9,984 nucleotides of DNA from Chloroflexota bacterium (GTDB lineage: Bacteria; Chloroflexota; Dehalococcoidia; Plut-88900), in contig JACZVB010000024.1 in assembly GCA_022572865.1 (NCBI GenBank), forward strand, positions 1 through 9,984. The letters run 5' to 3'. Positions 1 to 5,558 of the stretch are shown here, piece by piece (position 1 is the first letter of the stretch; each line of letters begins with the position of its first letter). A model generated the notes under the pieces. It did no database searches. It was not told the origin of the DNA and worked only from the letters and a program-made list of their open reading frames with translations. Both the position numbers and the translations under genes were made by a program.

Positions 1-285
1 ATCTTGGGTCATGCGTACCATCGCGTCGTATACGGGGCTGTCGCCGTGGGGATGATATTTACCCAGCACCTCTCCCACTATGCGGGCGCTCTTCTTATAA
101 GGGGTGCTTGGTTGGAGGTTCAGGTCATTCATGGCGTACAGGATTCGCCTGTGCACCGGTTTCAGGCCGTCCCGCACATCCGGCAGGGCTCTTGCGACTA
201 TTACGCTCATGGCGTAGTCCAGGTAGGAGCCCCGCATCTCTTCTTCTATTTTGACCGGCTTTACCGTTCCTAGATTAGTGACCAT
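1..285 (-). CDS. gyrA: DNA gyrase subunit A, N-terminal 95 codons (runs off the window)
   Basis: GyrA is the breakage-reunion subunit of gyrase, the A2B2 enzyme that introduces negative supercoils using ATP. Reading the minus strand from ATG 283-285 gives an open frame to base 1. It has the typical start, with [20 protein letters not shown] at about 17-36, then [13 protein letters not shown] and a quinolone-resistance-determining region, [11 protein letters not shown], at residues 77-87. Ser83 and Asp87 match E. coli numbering exactly, while residue 84 is Pro instead of the E. coli Ala. The catalytic Tyr (about 122) and the C-terminal pinwheel domain lie outside the window. The start is 10 bases after the stop of the upstream hydrolase gene, so the two are probably co-transcribed; its own Shine-Dalgarno is weak (AGAGAG). 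ParC is the main alternative, but the N-terminal sequence reads as GyrA. Confidence 0.95.
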   Translation of the reverse strand, partial: MVTNLGTVKPVKIEEEMRGSYLDYAMSVIVARALPDVRDGLKPVHRRILYAMNDLNLQPSTPYKKSARIVGEVLGKYHPHGDSPVYDAMVRMTQD

Positions 286-295
286 GCTCTCTCTA

Positions 296-976
296 TCATC
301 TCCTGGCTCCAACGCGATTGGCCGCTTCCATCAAGGAGTGGAAGAGGTTGATGTTCTTGGGGTGGTTCTCCGTTTCCCTCTCTGGGTGCCACTGGACTCC
401 TACGATCCAGGAGTAATAGGGGGCTTCTACCCCCTCTATCAAGTCTCCATTGAGGACGTAGGCCGAGGCCATCAGGCCCGGGGCCTTCAAGGCCTGGGTA
501 AACCCCTGGCGGTGCCGGCTGTTGACCCTGATTATGGGACCTCCACCGAGTATGGCCCCGAGACGGCTGCCGGGCGCGATATAGATATCGTGGAACACCG
601 ATTCCTTCTTGCCCGGGGACCGGTGGCCTTTCACATGCTGGATTAGCTTGCCTCCCATAGCTACGTTTATAGCCTGCATGCCCCGACATACGCCCAGGAT
701 GGGCATGTCTCGGTCGATGGCTGCATACACCAGGGGCAGCTCGAAGGCGTCTCTCTCCTTGTCTGGAGTTGCGTCCTCTGGGGGCTCGCTGTAATAGATC
801 GGGTCGATGTCCTCACCTCCGGTCAGGAGAAGCCCGTCGATACGATCCAGAATCTCCTCGATGGACGCGCTGGAACCGGGTCTAAGGGCCAGAGGCGTAG
901 CGCCGATCTTCTCCAGGACCCGTCGATATCGGCTGGCCCTGGCGGTCTTGGACATTGATAATCCGATAACAGTCAT
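296..976 (-). CDS. Peptidase C26 / gamma-glutamyl-gamma-aminobutyrate hydrolase-like amidase
   Basis: A 226-residue cytoplasmic protein of the class I glutamine-amidotransferase fold, C26 branch, whose members hydrolyse gamma-glutamyl amide bonds (PuuD on gamma-glutamyl-GABA; others on gamma-glutamyl conjugates or folylpolyglutamate). Visible are [11 protein letters not shown] at about 50-59, the nucleophile elbow GVCRGMQ with Cys97, and WHPE with His197 and Glu199, giving a complete Cys-His-Glu triad. The length is slightly short of the usual 240-255. The start ATG at 974-976 puts TVIGLS at the first strand, as in the family; the Shine-Dalgarno is weak. It is the first gene of a likely unit with gyrA, 10 bases downstream. 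No putrescine-pathway gene is in the window, so the PuuD substrate should not be assumed; a general gamma-glutamyl hydrolase is equally possible. Confidence 0.9.
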   Translation of the reverse strand: MTVIGLSMSKTARASRYRRVLEKIGATPLALRPGSSASIEEILDRIDGLLLTGGEDIDPIYYSEPPEDATPDKERDAFELPLVYAAIDRDMPILGVCRGMQAINVAMGGKLIQHVKGHRSPGKKESVFHDIYIAPGSRLGAILGGGPIIRVNSRHRQGFTQALKAPGLMASAYVLNGDLIEGVEAPYYSWIVGVQWHPERETENHPKNINLFHSLMEAANRVGARR

Positions 977-1081
977 TCGCTGGGCAGGTCCCTCATCGCG
1001 AAGGAGGTTTGGGGGCCTCGGGACGCTGAACGCACCGATTAAGGGGTCGACCTTCTAAGGTTCCCATAGCTACGATTCAGC

Positions 1082-1118
1082 TATGCCAATAATACCATTT
1101 TTTGACCCGTTGCGTCAA
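1082..1118 (-). promoter_or_regulatory. Predicted sigma70-type promoter for the C26 hydrolase-gyrA unit
   Basis: On the minus strand there is TTGACG (1113-1118), an 18-base spacer and TATTAT (1089-1094), preceded by TGG, which makes an extended -10 (TGnTATTAT). Transcription would start near 1082, giving a leader of about 105 bases before the hydrolase ATG. The -35 and spacer lie inside an inverted repeat at 1092-1129. Prediction from sequence only. Confidence 0.5.
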
Positions 1119-1129
1119 AGAACTGGTAT
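1092..1129. repeat. Interrupted inverted repeat over the promoter (possible operator)
   Basis: Outer arms ATACCA (1092-1097) and TGGTAT (1124-1129) and inner arms TTTGAC (1101-1106) and GTCAAA (1114-1119) surround a 7-base centre. The repeat covers the -35 and spacer of the minus-strand promoter, as an operator would. No T-run follows on either strand, so it does not look like a terminator. A second repeat, CATAGCT/AGCTATG (1065-1071 and 1079-1085), sits at the predicted transcription start. Confidence 0.45.
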
Positions 1130-1361
1130 GAGAATAGTCTAAGAATAGCCACCAATCTATGGGAAGTCAATTTCAACTCTGGCTTTTGCCTCCGGCTGGG
1201 CGCGAGCTGAAAATTGAAGGCTAGATAGCCTCTCTGTTCCCCTGAGCCGCGCATTTGATACAATGAATATATGAACATGCATCTAATCGAGGCTGAGCGA
1301 AGGCCCGTGGGTTGTCGCTCGCCTTCCAAACCGATGAAATTTCAAGGTCGAGAGTGTACAT

Positions 1362-1949
1362 ATGGATAGGATACCCACCGCGCTCGAGAGGGCCCTGGAG
1401 AGGGTCGAGAAGCTGGGGAAGGCCTCGCCCGAGGAGCTGAAGCAGTCCAAGTACGCCGAAGAAGGGCGGAAGCTCGCAGCCCGGTACCTGAAGGGCAAGC
1501 TGAACCTCAGAACGGAGCTCAATAATTACGATGATGAGATCAAGGCCTGGCTAATCCAGGGCATTCAGGAGATCCTGATCAGGAACATAGAGCTTCCGTC
1601 CGACGATGCCTCAAAGCAGCAGAATAGGCTGGCTATGGAGGGTCTCAAGGTAATCAAGAAGGACCCAGGCGCCGTGGAGAACGTGTTCAGCAAGATTAGG
1701 CAGATATTCAACCACTACACAGGCCAGGGAGAGCTGCAGCGGAAAGAGGCGTTTGAGAACCTGAAGAGAGAGATACAGGTCAAACTCAGCCAGGCGATGC
1801 AGCAGCAGGGCATGCCCCCGGTCCCAATTCAACACGTAGAGGCCCACCCACAGTTCCAAATGGAGTGGCACAAAGTCCAGGCCCAGTTGGACTCCCAATA
1901 CGATCTGCACATGAAGGAGTACAAGGAGCAGTTGACGGCCATCCCGTGA
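1362..1949 (+). CDS. Uncharacterised helical protein
   Basis: A 195-residue, charged, soluble protein with no signal peptide or membrane segment and no catalytic motif I recognise. It looks almost all helical: Lys/Glu-rich N-terminal helices (1-60), a middle part with IQGIQEILIRNIELP, and a Gln-rich C-terminal half (about 125-190) containing the only Pro-rich break, QQGMPPVPIQ. No cysteines are present. The start ATG gives the longest frame; the region before it (GTCGAGAG) is a weak ribosome site. The gene ends 25 bases before the next gene on the same strand, so both are probably one transcript and may act together. Similar gene pairs seem familiar from Dehalococcoidia genomes, but that is memory and unverified. 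Coding is well supported by length and context; the function is unknown. Confidence 0.8.
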   Translation: MDRIPTALERALERVEKLGKASPEELKQSKYAEEGRKLAARYLKGKLNLRTELNNYDDEIKAWLIQGIQEILIRNIELPSDDASKQQNRLAMEGLKVIKKDPGAVENVFSKIRQIFNHYTGQGELQRKEAFENLKREIQVKLSQAMQQQGMPPVPIQHVEAHPQFQMEWHKVQAQLDSQYDLHMKEYKEQLTAIP

Positions 1950-1974
1950 CCGGAACCGTCGGAAAGACCGAAGC

Positions 1975-2667
1975 ATGGATATCGACGACGACGACCGAAT
2001 AGCCTACGCCATGAGCCAGACCGAGGTGCTGAGGGTGCCTCGTCAGAACCTGGCTACTTTCGGCACCACCAACGTCCGGTATTTTCTCCTGACCAAACCC
2101 GCTTACAGCGACCTGATAAGCGCATCGGATGACACCGTCATTCGAGAGGGACGGGTGATATCCGAGAGGCCCCGGGTGGTTACCCCCGGGTATATGCTCA
2201 ACCTGCAGGGATTCGGTGACAACGCCCGAGGATACTTTAAACGCCTGATATCGGAGTACGGGCCTAGCGTCCCGGGCATCCTGTACCATTACCGCAATGA
2301 ACAGGAGAACCTGAACATCGTCAGCGGGAACGTCCTATCGGTGATGGATAGGATAGTGAAGGACGTAGGTGATGACCCCCTGGTGGGCATAATACGGGGG
2401 GTAGACGAGCTCTGGGATATCTCCCTGCTGAAGTTTATCCACGATCTGACCGCCCGCTCCCTGGAAGGTAACCTCCGGGACTTTCAAGGAAGTGGCCTGG
2501 TAAGCATCGACTCCTCGGGGACGACGGCCGACGCCCGCCAGAGCATCGAGGAGATGTTTCAGAAGGTGATGATGAAGGTCGGGAACCCCGACGAGCTGAA
2601 GCGGGAGCTTGACCGCTGGGGCCTCTTCTCCGAATACGAGGACAGGTTCCTACAGCTCTTCCGCTAG
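1975..2667 (+). CDS. Conserved protein of unknown function, probably Chloroflexota-typical
   Basis: A 230-residue soluble protein, second of a two-gene unit. The N-terminal part contains RQNLATFGTTNVRYFLLTKP (about 23-42), then a stretch ending VISERPRVVTPGYML; the middle has NEQENLNIVSGNVLSVMDRI and GVDELWDISLLKFIHDLT; the C-terminus is an acidic and aromatic tail ending LDRWGLFSEYEDRFLQLFR. I do not recognise a named domain. I recall similar sequences with the same FGTT, NIVSGN and GVDELWD blocks annotated as hypothetical proteins in Dehalococcoidia, but cannot check. No signal peptide, membrane helix or metal-binding cluster is visible. The start ATG is at 1975, with GGAAAGA about 9 bases upstream. 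Convergent with the DUF971 gene, separated by 74 bases without a clear terminator. Confidence 0.85.
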   Translation: MDIDDDDRIAYAMSQTEVLRVPRQNLATFGTTNVRYFLLTKPAYSDLISASDDTVIREGRVISERPRVVTPGYMLNLQGFGDNARGYFKRLISEYGPSVPGILYHYRNEQENLNIVSGNVLSVMDRIVKDVGDDPLVGIIRGVDELWDISLLKFIHDLTARSLEGNLRDFQGSGLVSIDSSGTTADARQSIEEMFQKVMMKVGNPDELKRELDRWGLFSEYEDRFLQLFR

Positions 2668-2741
2668 CCTGGACAACCACGTTACTCCGGCCCGCTCGGC
2701 CCAGCCCGTCGTGGTGACATTCACGAACTGGTGTTGTGGGG

Positions 2742-3062
2742 TCAGATGCTCTTCTCCCCAAGGCAGCGGTCGCACTTGCAGACGGAGCCCAGCAACTCGA
2801 AGGAGTAGATACCCGTCTCGTGGGCATCGCTCCACAGGATCTGGATGGCGTACCTCCCCACCTCGATGAAGTCCACAATCTGGATATCCTGGGGTACAGA
2901 GTCGGGGTCCAGTGTGCGCCTGCCGCTCCACTCGTCTATGCAGTTTGCACAGCGGCACTCCTCCCTCAGGGCCTTGTACGGGTAGAGGCTCCTGTGCTCG
3001 TCGTCCCAGTCTATGAGCAGTCCGTTGTCCGTGATCTGTATGCTCTTCGGTTCGCTAACCAT
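2742..3062 (-). CDS. DUF971 protein (gamma-butyrobetaine hydroxylase-like N-terminal domain)
   Basis: A 106-residue protein matching the DUF971/GBBH-like N-terminal family, a small zinc-binding fold found alone in bacteria and as the N-terminal domain of gamma-butyrobetaine hydroxylase; the stand-alone role is unclear. From ATG 3062 the residues show LIDWDDEH, LREECRCANCIDEWSGRR with a CxCxxC triplet, DIQIVDFIEVGRYAIQILWSD and the HETGIYSF His expected to complete the zinc site. A second CxCxxC (VCKCDRC) lies at the C-terminus. The alternative start ATG 3141-3143 adds 27 residues and has the better Shine-Dalgarno (GAGGTGG, 5 bases before it), which overlaps the stop of the glycosylase gene and suggests coupling. 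I chose 3062 because the added residues are not part of the domain. As it lies downstream of the interrupted glycosylase gene, the insertion may reduce its expression. Confidence 0.85.
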   Translation of the reverse strand: MVSEPKSIQITDNGLLIDWDDEHRSLYPYKALREECRCANCIDEWSGRRTLDPDSVPQDIQIVDFIEVGRYAIQILWSDAHETGIYSFELLGSVCKCDRCLGEKSI

Positions 3063-3153
3063 CTTATTCTTGTTCCTGCTTCCTACACCTAATCCTGAGT
3101 CACCTTGGTTTGGCCCAACCAACACCAGCTTCGCAAATACCATTATAACCACC

Positions 3154-3679
3154 TCACCTCTGGCAATTGCGGCAGAAGTTGGTCAGCCTCTGGTTCGCCT
3201 TGACCTCCCCGATCCTGTGGCCGCACCTGGGGCACGGCTGCTGGCCCTTGCGATGTATCTTCAGGAAGTCCCGTATCTTCAGGTCTATCCTGCCGTTCAT
3301 CCGCCGACCAATCGTCTCCGTCGCCTCCCTAAGAACCAGATGGATGCTGTTGTAAAGGGCCTCTATCTCGTCCTCTGCCAGGGTAGGGCGGCGGCGAAAG
3401 GGGTATATCCCCGCCTCGAAGAGGATCTCATCTGAGTAGGCGTTGCCTATTCCAGCAATGAAGGTGTCTTTGACCAGGATGCCCTTGATCTGCCCCGAAT
3501 GTCTTCGGATCCGTTTACGGAACAGGTCCAGGGTGACCTGAGGGTCCAGGGCATCGGGGCCCATGTCCTCAAACCTTGAGATGAGGGCCTCCTGCCCCTG
3601 GGGGACCAGGTAGACCTTTCCCATGAGTCGGCCATCGTAATAGCGTAGCTCCATGCCGTTTTCCAGACTTAGAACAAAG
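3154..3679 (-). pseudogene. Fpg/Nei-family DNA glycosylase, C-terminal part cut off by the insertion sequence
   Basis: The 3' two thirds of a formamidopyrimidine/endonuclease VIII-type glycosylase, an enzyme that removes oxidised bases and cleaves the abasic site. From residue 104 of the restored protein it shows LRYYDGRLMG, the helix-two-turn-helix signature IAGIGNAYSDEILFEAGIYP (about 169-188) and a C-terminal zinc finger with Cys244, Cys247, Cys264 and Cys267, plus the conserved Arg259. The coding part ends in the 8-bp duplication GAACAAAG (3672-3679) at the left end of the insertion. An internal ATG (3652-3654) could start a 166-residue fragment, but that would lack the N-terminal Pro nucleophile and be inactive as a glycosylase. 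The stop at 3154-3156 overlaps a strong ribosome site that could serve the DUF971 gene. Confidence 0.92.
3672..3679. repeat. Target-site duplication, left copy (GAACAAAG)
   Basis: Eight bases immediately outside the left terminal repeat, identical to 5572-5579 outside the right one. Eight bases is the usual duplication of the IS1595 family. Deleting one copy with the element restores the glycosylase frame. Confidence 0.95.
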
Positions 3680-3703
3680 CGGGGTTGTATACCTCATGCG
3701 GAT
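3680..3703 (+). repeat. Left terminal inverted repeat of the insertion sequence
   Basis: Pairs with 5548-5571 at 18 of 24 positions; the outer 13 bases differ at only two. Both ends share CGGAT at positions 20-24. Confidence 0.9.
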
Positions 3704-3721
3704 AGCTCTAACTGATATACT
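3693..3721 (+). promoter_or_regulatory. Predicted inward promoter for the cargo pair (extended -10)
   Basis: TATACT at 3716-3721 preceded by TGA forms an extended -10 (TGnTATACT). The hexamer 17 bases upstream (CTCATG, 3693-3698) is a poor -35, which an extended -10 can tolerate. Start of transcription would be near 3728, inside the left arm of the palindrome at 3723-3747. The -10 lies 37-42 bases from the tip, the same as at the right end. Confidence 0.4.
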
Positions 3722-3722
3722 T

Positions 3723-3747
3723 CTCCTTGAGATTCAATCTCAAGGAG
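3723..3747 (+). promoter_or_regulatory. Perfect palindrome covering the cargo Shine-Dalgarno
   Basis: A 12-base arm (3723-3734) is the exact reverse complement of 3736-3747, with one base between. The right arm contains AAGGAG, most of the ribosome site of the gene starting at 3754. A transcript entering from outside the element would fold it shut; a transcript starting near 3728 would lack the CTCC that pairs with GGAG. It could also be a protein operator. Confidence 0.6.
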
Positions 3748-3753
3748 GAAGCT

Positions 3754-4065
3754 ATGCCAGATGGGGAAGGCAGACTCAGTCCTGCCGAAATAAACCACGT
3801 CCTAAGTTGGCTGCAGACTATGACGCCCGCCCAAGGGTTCCCTGTATGCCCAATTTCAAACCACCAAGATTGGTACGTGGTAGAAACTGTGCTGCAGGCG
3901 ATTGTTTATCCAATAGGCCCTCGAAGAATGTTACCAGAACTGACATATCCATTCGTTATGGTGGTTTGCAAGGGTTGCGGTTATACCTTGCAATTCAACG
4001 CTACTCTCATGGGCTTATATCCAAAGAACGTGGAGGCAGGAGACTATGGCAGCAAAACCTCCTAA
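3754..4065 (+). CDS. Cargo ORF 1: small zinc-ribbon-like protein, function unknown
   Basis: A 103-residue protein. The start ATG at 3754 has a strong Shine-Dalgarno (AAGGAGG, 3742-3748); an in-frame ATG at 3727 lies inside the palindrome and is unlikely. The N-terminus (1-25) looks helical, then CPISNHQDW (Cys32), a stretch of beta-type residues with VYPIGP, and VVCKGCGYTLQFNATLMGLY with Cys72 and Cys75. This resembles uncharacterised zinc-ribbon proteins with a CPxC knuckle followed by a CxxCGxT...FNA...G block, a resemblance from memory. The second cysteine of the first knuckle is Ser35; His37 might replace it. The 3' end overlaps the next ORF by 20 bases, so the two are translationally coupled. 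AT-rich compared with host genes. Function unknown; a regulatory or partner protein for the membrane ORF is a guess. Confidence 0.7.
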   Translation: MPDGEGRLSPAEINHVLSWLQTMTPAQGFPVCPISNHQDWYVVETVLQAIVYPIGPRRMLPELTYPFVMVVCKGCGYTLQFNATLMGLYPKNVEAGDYGSKTS

Positions 4066-4549
4066 TGCCCCTGATCGTCGAGAGGATATTGGTATCCGCC
4101 TACCAGAGCATGAGCTACATGTGCCTATATTCGAGGACATCTACTTGAATAGAGATAAATTGGAGTTGATTCTAGGTACGGTTCGGAGAGACCGTGATAG
4201 ACCTAAATATTCAGACGCTTGGCCATGGATAGGCGTCTTATTGGCATTTCTCTTGGCTTTGATTGCTGGGGATTTTGAAGAAACATTCGGCCTTTCAGGT
4301 GATACCTGGGCTGCCGGTCTCTTATTCGGTAGCATTGCCTCTGGTGTGATAATACTACGGATAGTTTTTAATGGTTGGCGTCATCGTGCTGACCATGCAC
4401 CTGAGCCCAAAAAGATTATCGACGATCTGATAGCAGAAATGGGTCAAACGAGAGGCGCTATTGAACGAGCTCCTCATACTCCAAATGCTCAGCCTTCAGC
4501 AACTTCAGAAGAGTATCCCGAAAAAGCCAAGGATTATCCCGATTGTTGA
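4046..4549 (+). CDS. Cargo ORF 2: two-helix membrane protein, function unknown
   Basis: A 167-residue protein with no recognised domain. A polar N-terminal part (1-58) includes LHVPIFEDIYLNRDKLELIL, then two predicted membrane helices at about 59-75 (WPWIGVLLAFLLALIAG) and 88-108, joined by a short acidic loop, and a polar C-terminal tail of about 55 residues. Arg and His residues after the second helix favour both termini in the cytoplasm. The ATG at 4046 has AGGAG 4038-4042 upstream and overlaps the end of ORF 1, so the two are made from one message. The last 92 bases overlap the 3' end of the transposase gene on the other strand, so the tail sequence is constrained by both. A pair of a soluble zinc-ribbon protein and a two-helix membrane protein invites an effector/sensor idea, but nothing here shows it. 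Confidence 0.7.
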   Translation: MAAKPPNAPDRREDIGIRLPEHELHVPIFEDIYLNRDKLELILGTVRRDRDRPKYSDAWPWIGVLLAFLLALIAGDFEETFGLSGDTWAAGLLFGSIASGVIILRIVFNGWRHRADHAPEPKKIIDDLIAEMGQTRGAIERAPHTPNAQPSATSEEYPEKAKDYPDC

Positions 4550-5360
4550 ATCGCCACTCTAGCTCGTCCAAATAGGCATCCAGATGCTTGATAGAGACCT
4601 TGTGGTAGGACCCGATGATAGAGCGTTGGAGGAGACTCCAAACGTTCTCGATGGTGTTGGTATGAACCTTGCCTCGGACATATTCCCCGATGCTGTGATT
4701 GACCGTCTCATGGCGGGTGTCGTGGTCGGCGATGCCCCGATAAGGCCCCCAGTCGTCGGTGTAGATCGCCTCGGTTTCGGGGGCAGTAGTCTCACGGATG
4801 AACTCGTGGAGGGTCTTGCGGCTTCTGTCCTGTACCACCTTGAGGACTATCTTTCCGTCCCGCTGTGCGGCCCCGACTACGATGGCCTTGTTGCCCTTGT
4901 AGCCACGTCCCATACCTTTGACCTTGCCGCCTACCCACGTCTCATCGACTTCCACGATTCCTTTCAAGGGGACGGGGTAAGCCTCCGTCATAGCGGCTCT
5001 TATCCGGTGGCAGAGATACCAAGCTGTCTTATAGGACACATCTATGGTGCGTTTGAGTTGATTGGCAGACACTCCTTTCTTGGCCTCAATCATCAAGTAG
5101 GCGGCTACAAGCCATTTCCGCAAGGGCAGATGGGTGTCGTGCATCATGGTGCCCGATGTAACGGAGAATTGGTAGCCGCATGATAGGTTGCAATCATACT
5201 GGTTACGGGTGTATGAGCGAGAGATTTTCTCACTACCACAACGAGGGCACTCGATCCCATTGGGCCAGCGTAGCCCTTCGAGATATTCTCGACAATTCTC
5301 CTCGCTGTGGAACCGCTCCACCAGCTTCATTAGGTTCATTTGCTGTCGTAGTTTCTTCAT
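4458..5360 (-). CDS. IS1595-family (ISXO2-like) transposase
   Basis: A 300-residue transposase, full length for the family, which catalyses movement of the element by an RNase H-fold DD(E/N) domain. The N-terminal zinc domain starts LRWPNGIECPRCGS (Cys38, Cys41) with Cys57 and Cys61; a helix-turn-helix-like part (about 95-125) follows with KKGVSANQLKRTIDVSYKTA. The catalytic domain has VEVDETWVGGK (Asp139), YTDDWGPY (Asp202 or Asp203) and HTNTIENVW (Asn235 or Glu238), then SYHKVSIKHLDAYLDELEWR and FNNR. No frameshift or stop is seen, so it may be active. The start ATG 5358-5360 has GGAGG six bases upstream; a later Met8 (MNLMKLVERF) matches the usual family start but lacks a ribosome site. 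A consensus promoter at 5530-5558 lies in the right end, so the message would have a leader of about 160 bases. Confidence 0.96.
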   Translation of the reverse strand: MKKLRQQMNLMKLVERFHSEENCREYLEGLRWPNGIECPRCGSEKISRSYTRNQYDCNLSCGYQFSVTSGTMMHDTHLPLRKWLVAAYLMIEAKKGVSANQLKRTIDVSYKTAWYLCHRIRAAMTEAYPVPLKGIVEVDETWVGGKVKGMGRGYKGNKAIVVGAAQRDGKIVLKVVQDRSRKTLHEFIRETTAPETEAIYTDDWGPYRGIADHDTRHETVNHSIGEYVRGKVHTNTIENVWSLLQRSIIGSYHKVSIKHLDAYLDELEWRFNNRDNPWLFRDTLLKLLKAEHLEYEELVQ

Positions 5361-5372
5361 GGGAGACCTCCG

Positions 5373-5525
5373 ATGCCTAAGCGCAAAGAGAAGAAGCCTG
5401 CAAAGGACTTAACCAAAGACGAGGTGATGGAGCGCCTATTCCCAAAGCGGGCCATAAAGAAGCTGAAAGAGATAGCCCACGAACGGGACAAGGCCGAAGA
5501 TTTCTCTGACTTAGAACCATCATAA
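5373..5525 (+). CDS. Cargo ORF 3: 50-residue basic protein divergent from the transposase
   Basis: A short ORF, MPKRKEKKPAKDLTKDEVME and on to EDFSDLEPS, with a lysine-rich N-terminus (1-15), a predicted amphipathic helix (VMERLFPKRAIKKLKEIAHE) and an acidic tail. It begins 12 bases from the transposase start on the opposite strand and has GGGAG seven bases upstream of its ATG. Small proteins of this build next to IS1595-type transposases seem familiar, but that is memory. No promoter for it is evident; one would have to lie inside the transposase gene. The predicted transposase leader is antisense to the entire ORF. A role as DNA-binding accessory or transposition regulator is possible; equally it may be untranslated leader sequence that happens to be open. 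Confidence 0.5.
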   Translation: MPKRKEKKPAKDLTKDEVMERLFPKRAIKKLKEIAHERDKAEDFSDLEPS

Positions 5526-5529
5526 GGAT

Positions 5530-5558
5530 AGTATAAACTATATCAGCATCCGTGTCAA
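5530..5558 (-). promoter_or_regulatory. Predicted transposase promoter in the right end of the element
   Basis: On the minus strand TTGACA (5553-5558), exactly 17 bases, then TATACT (5530-5535): a consensus -35 and a five-of-six -10. The -35 lies in the terminal repeat, so bound transposase would block it. Transcription would begin near 5523. Confidence 0.7.

Larger units (their letters stand above)
977..1361. other. Divergent intergenic region with promoter and several short palindromes
   Basis: About 385 bases between the divergent hydrolase and 1362 genes, with no convincing coding frame. Besides the promoter and inverted repeats near 1065-1129, it holds a GGCTA/TAGCC hairpin at 1219-1230 and a bulged hairpin at 1291-1323 (GGC-t-GAGCGA against TCGCTC-GCC) in what would be the leader of the 1362 gene. 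A TACAAT at 1259-1264 could be a -10 for the plus-strand gene, but no good -35 stands 16-18 bases upstream. No tRNA, terminator with T-tract or known riboswitch was recognised. Confidence 0.4.

Noticed and set aside
251..646. Plus-strand open frame opposite the hydrolase gene
   Set aside because: Shadow of the minus-strand gene with its complete catalytic triad; no domain or ribosome site.
2668..2741. Terminator between the convergent 1975 and DUF971 genes
   Set aside because: Only a weak ACCACG/CGTGGT pairing with a long loop and no T-run.
4584..5183. A 199-codon plus-strand frame inside the element
   Set aside because: Antisense to the transposase catalytic domain, whose motifs are unambiguous.
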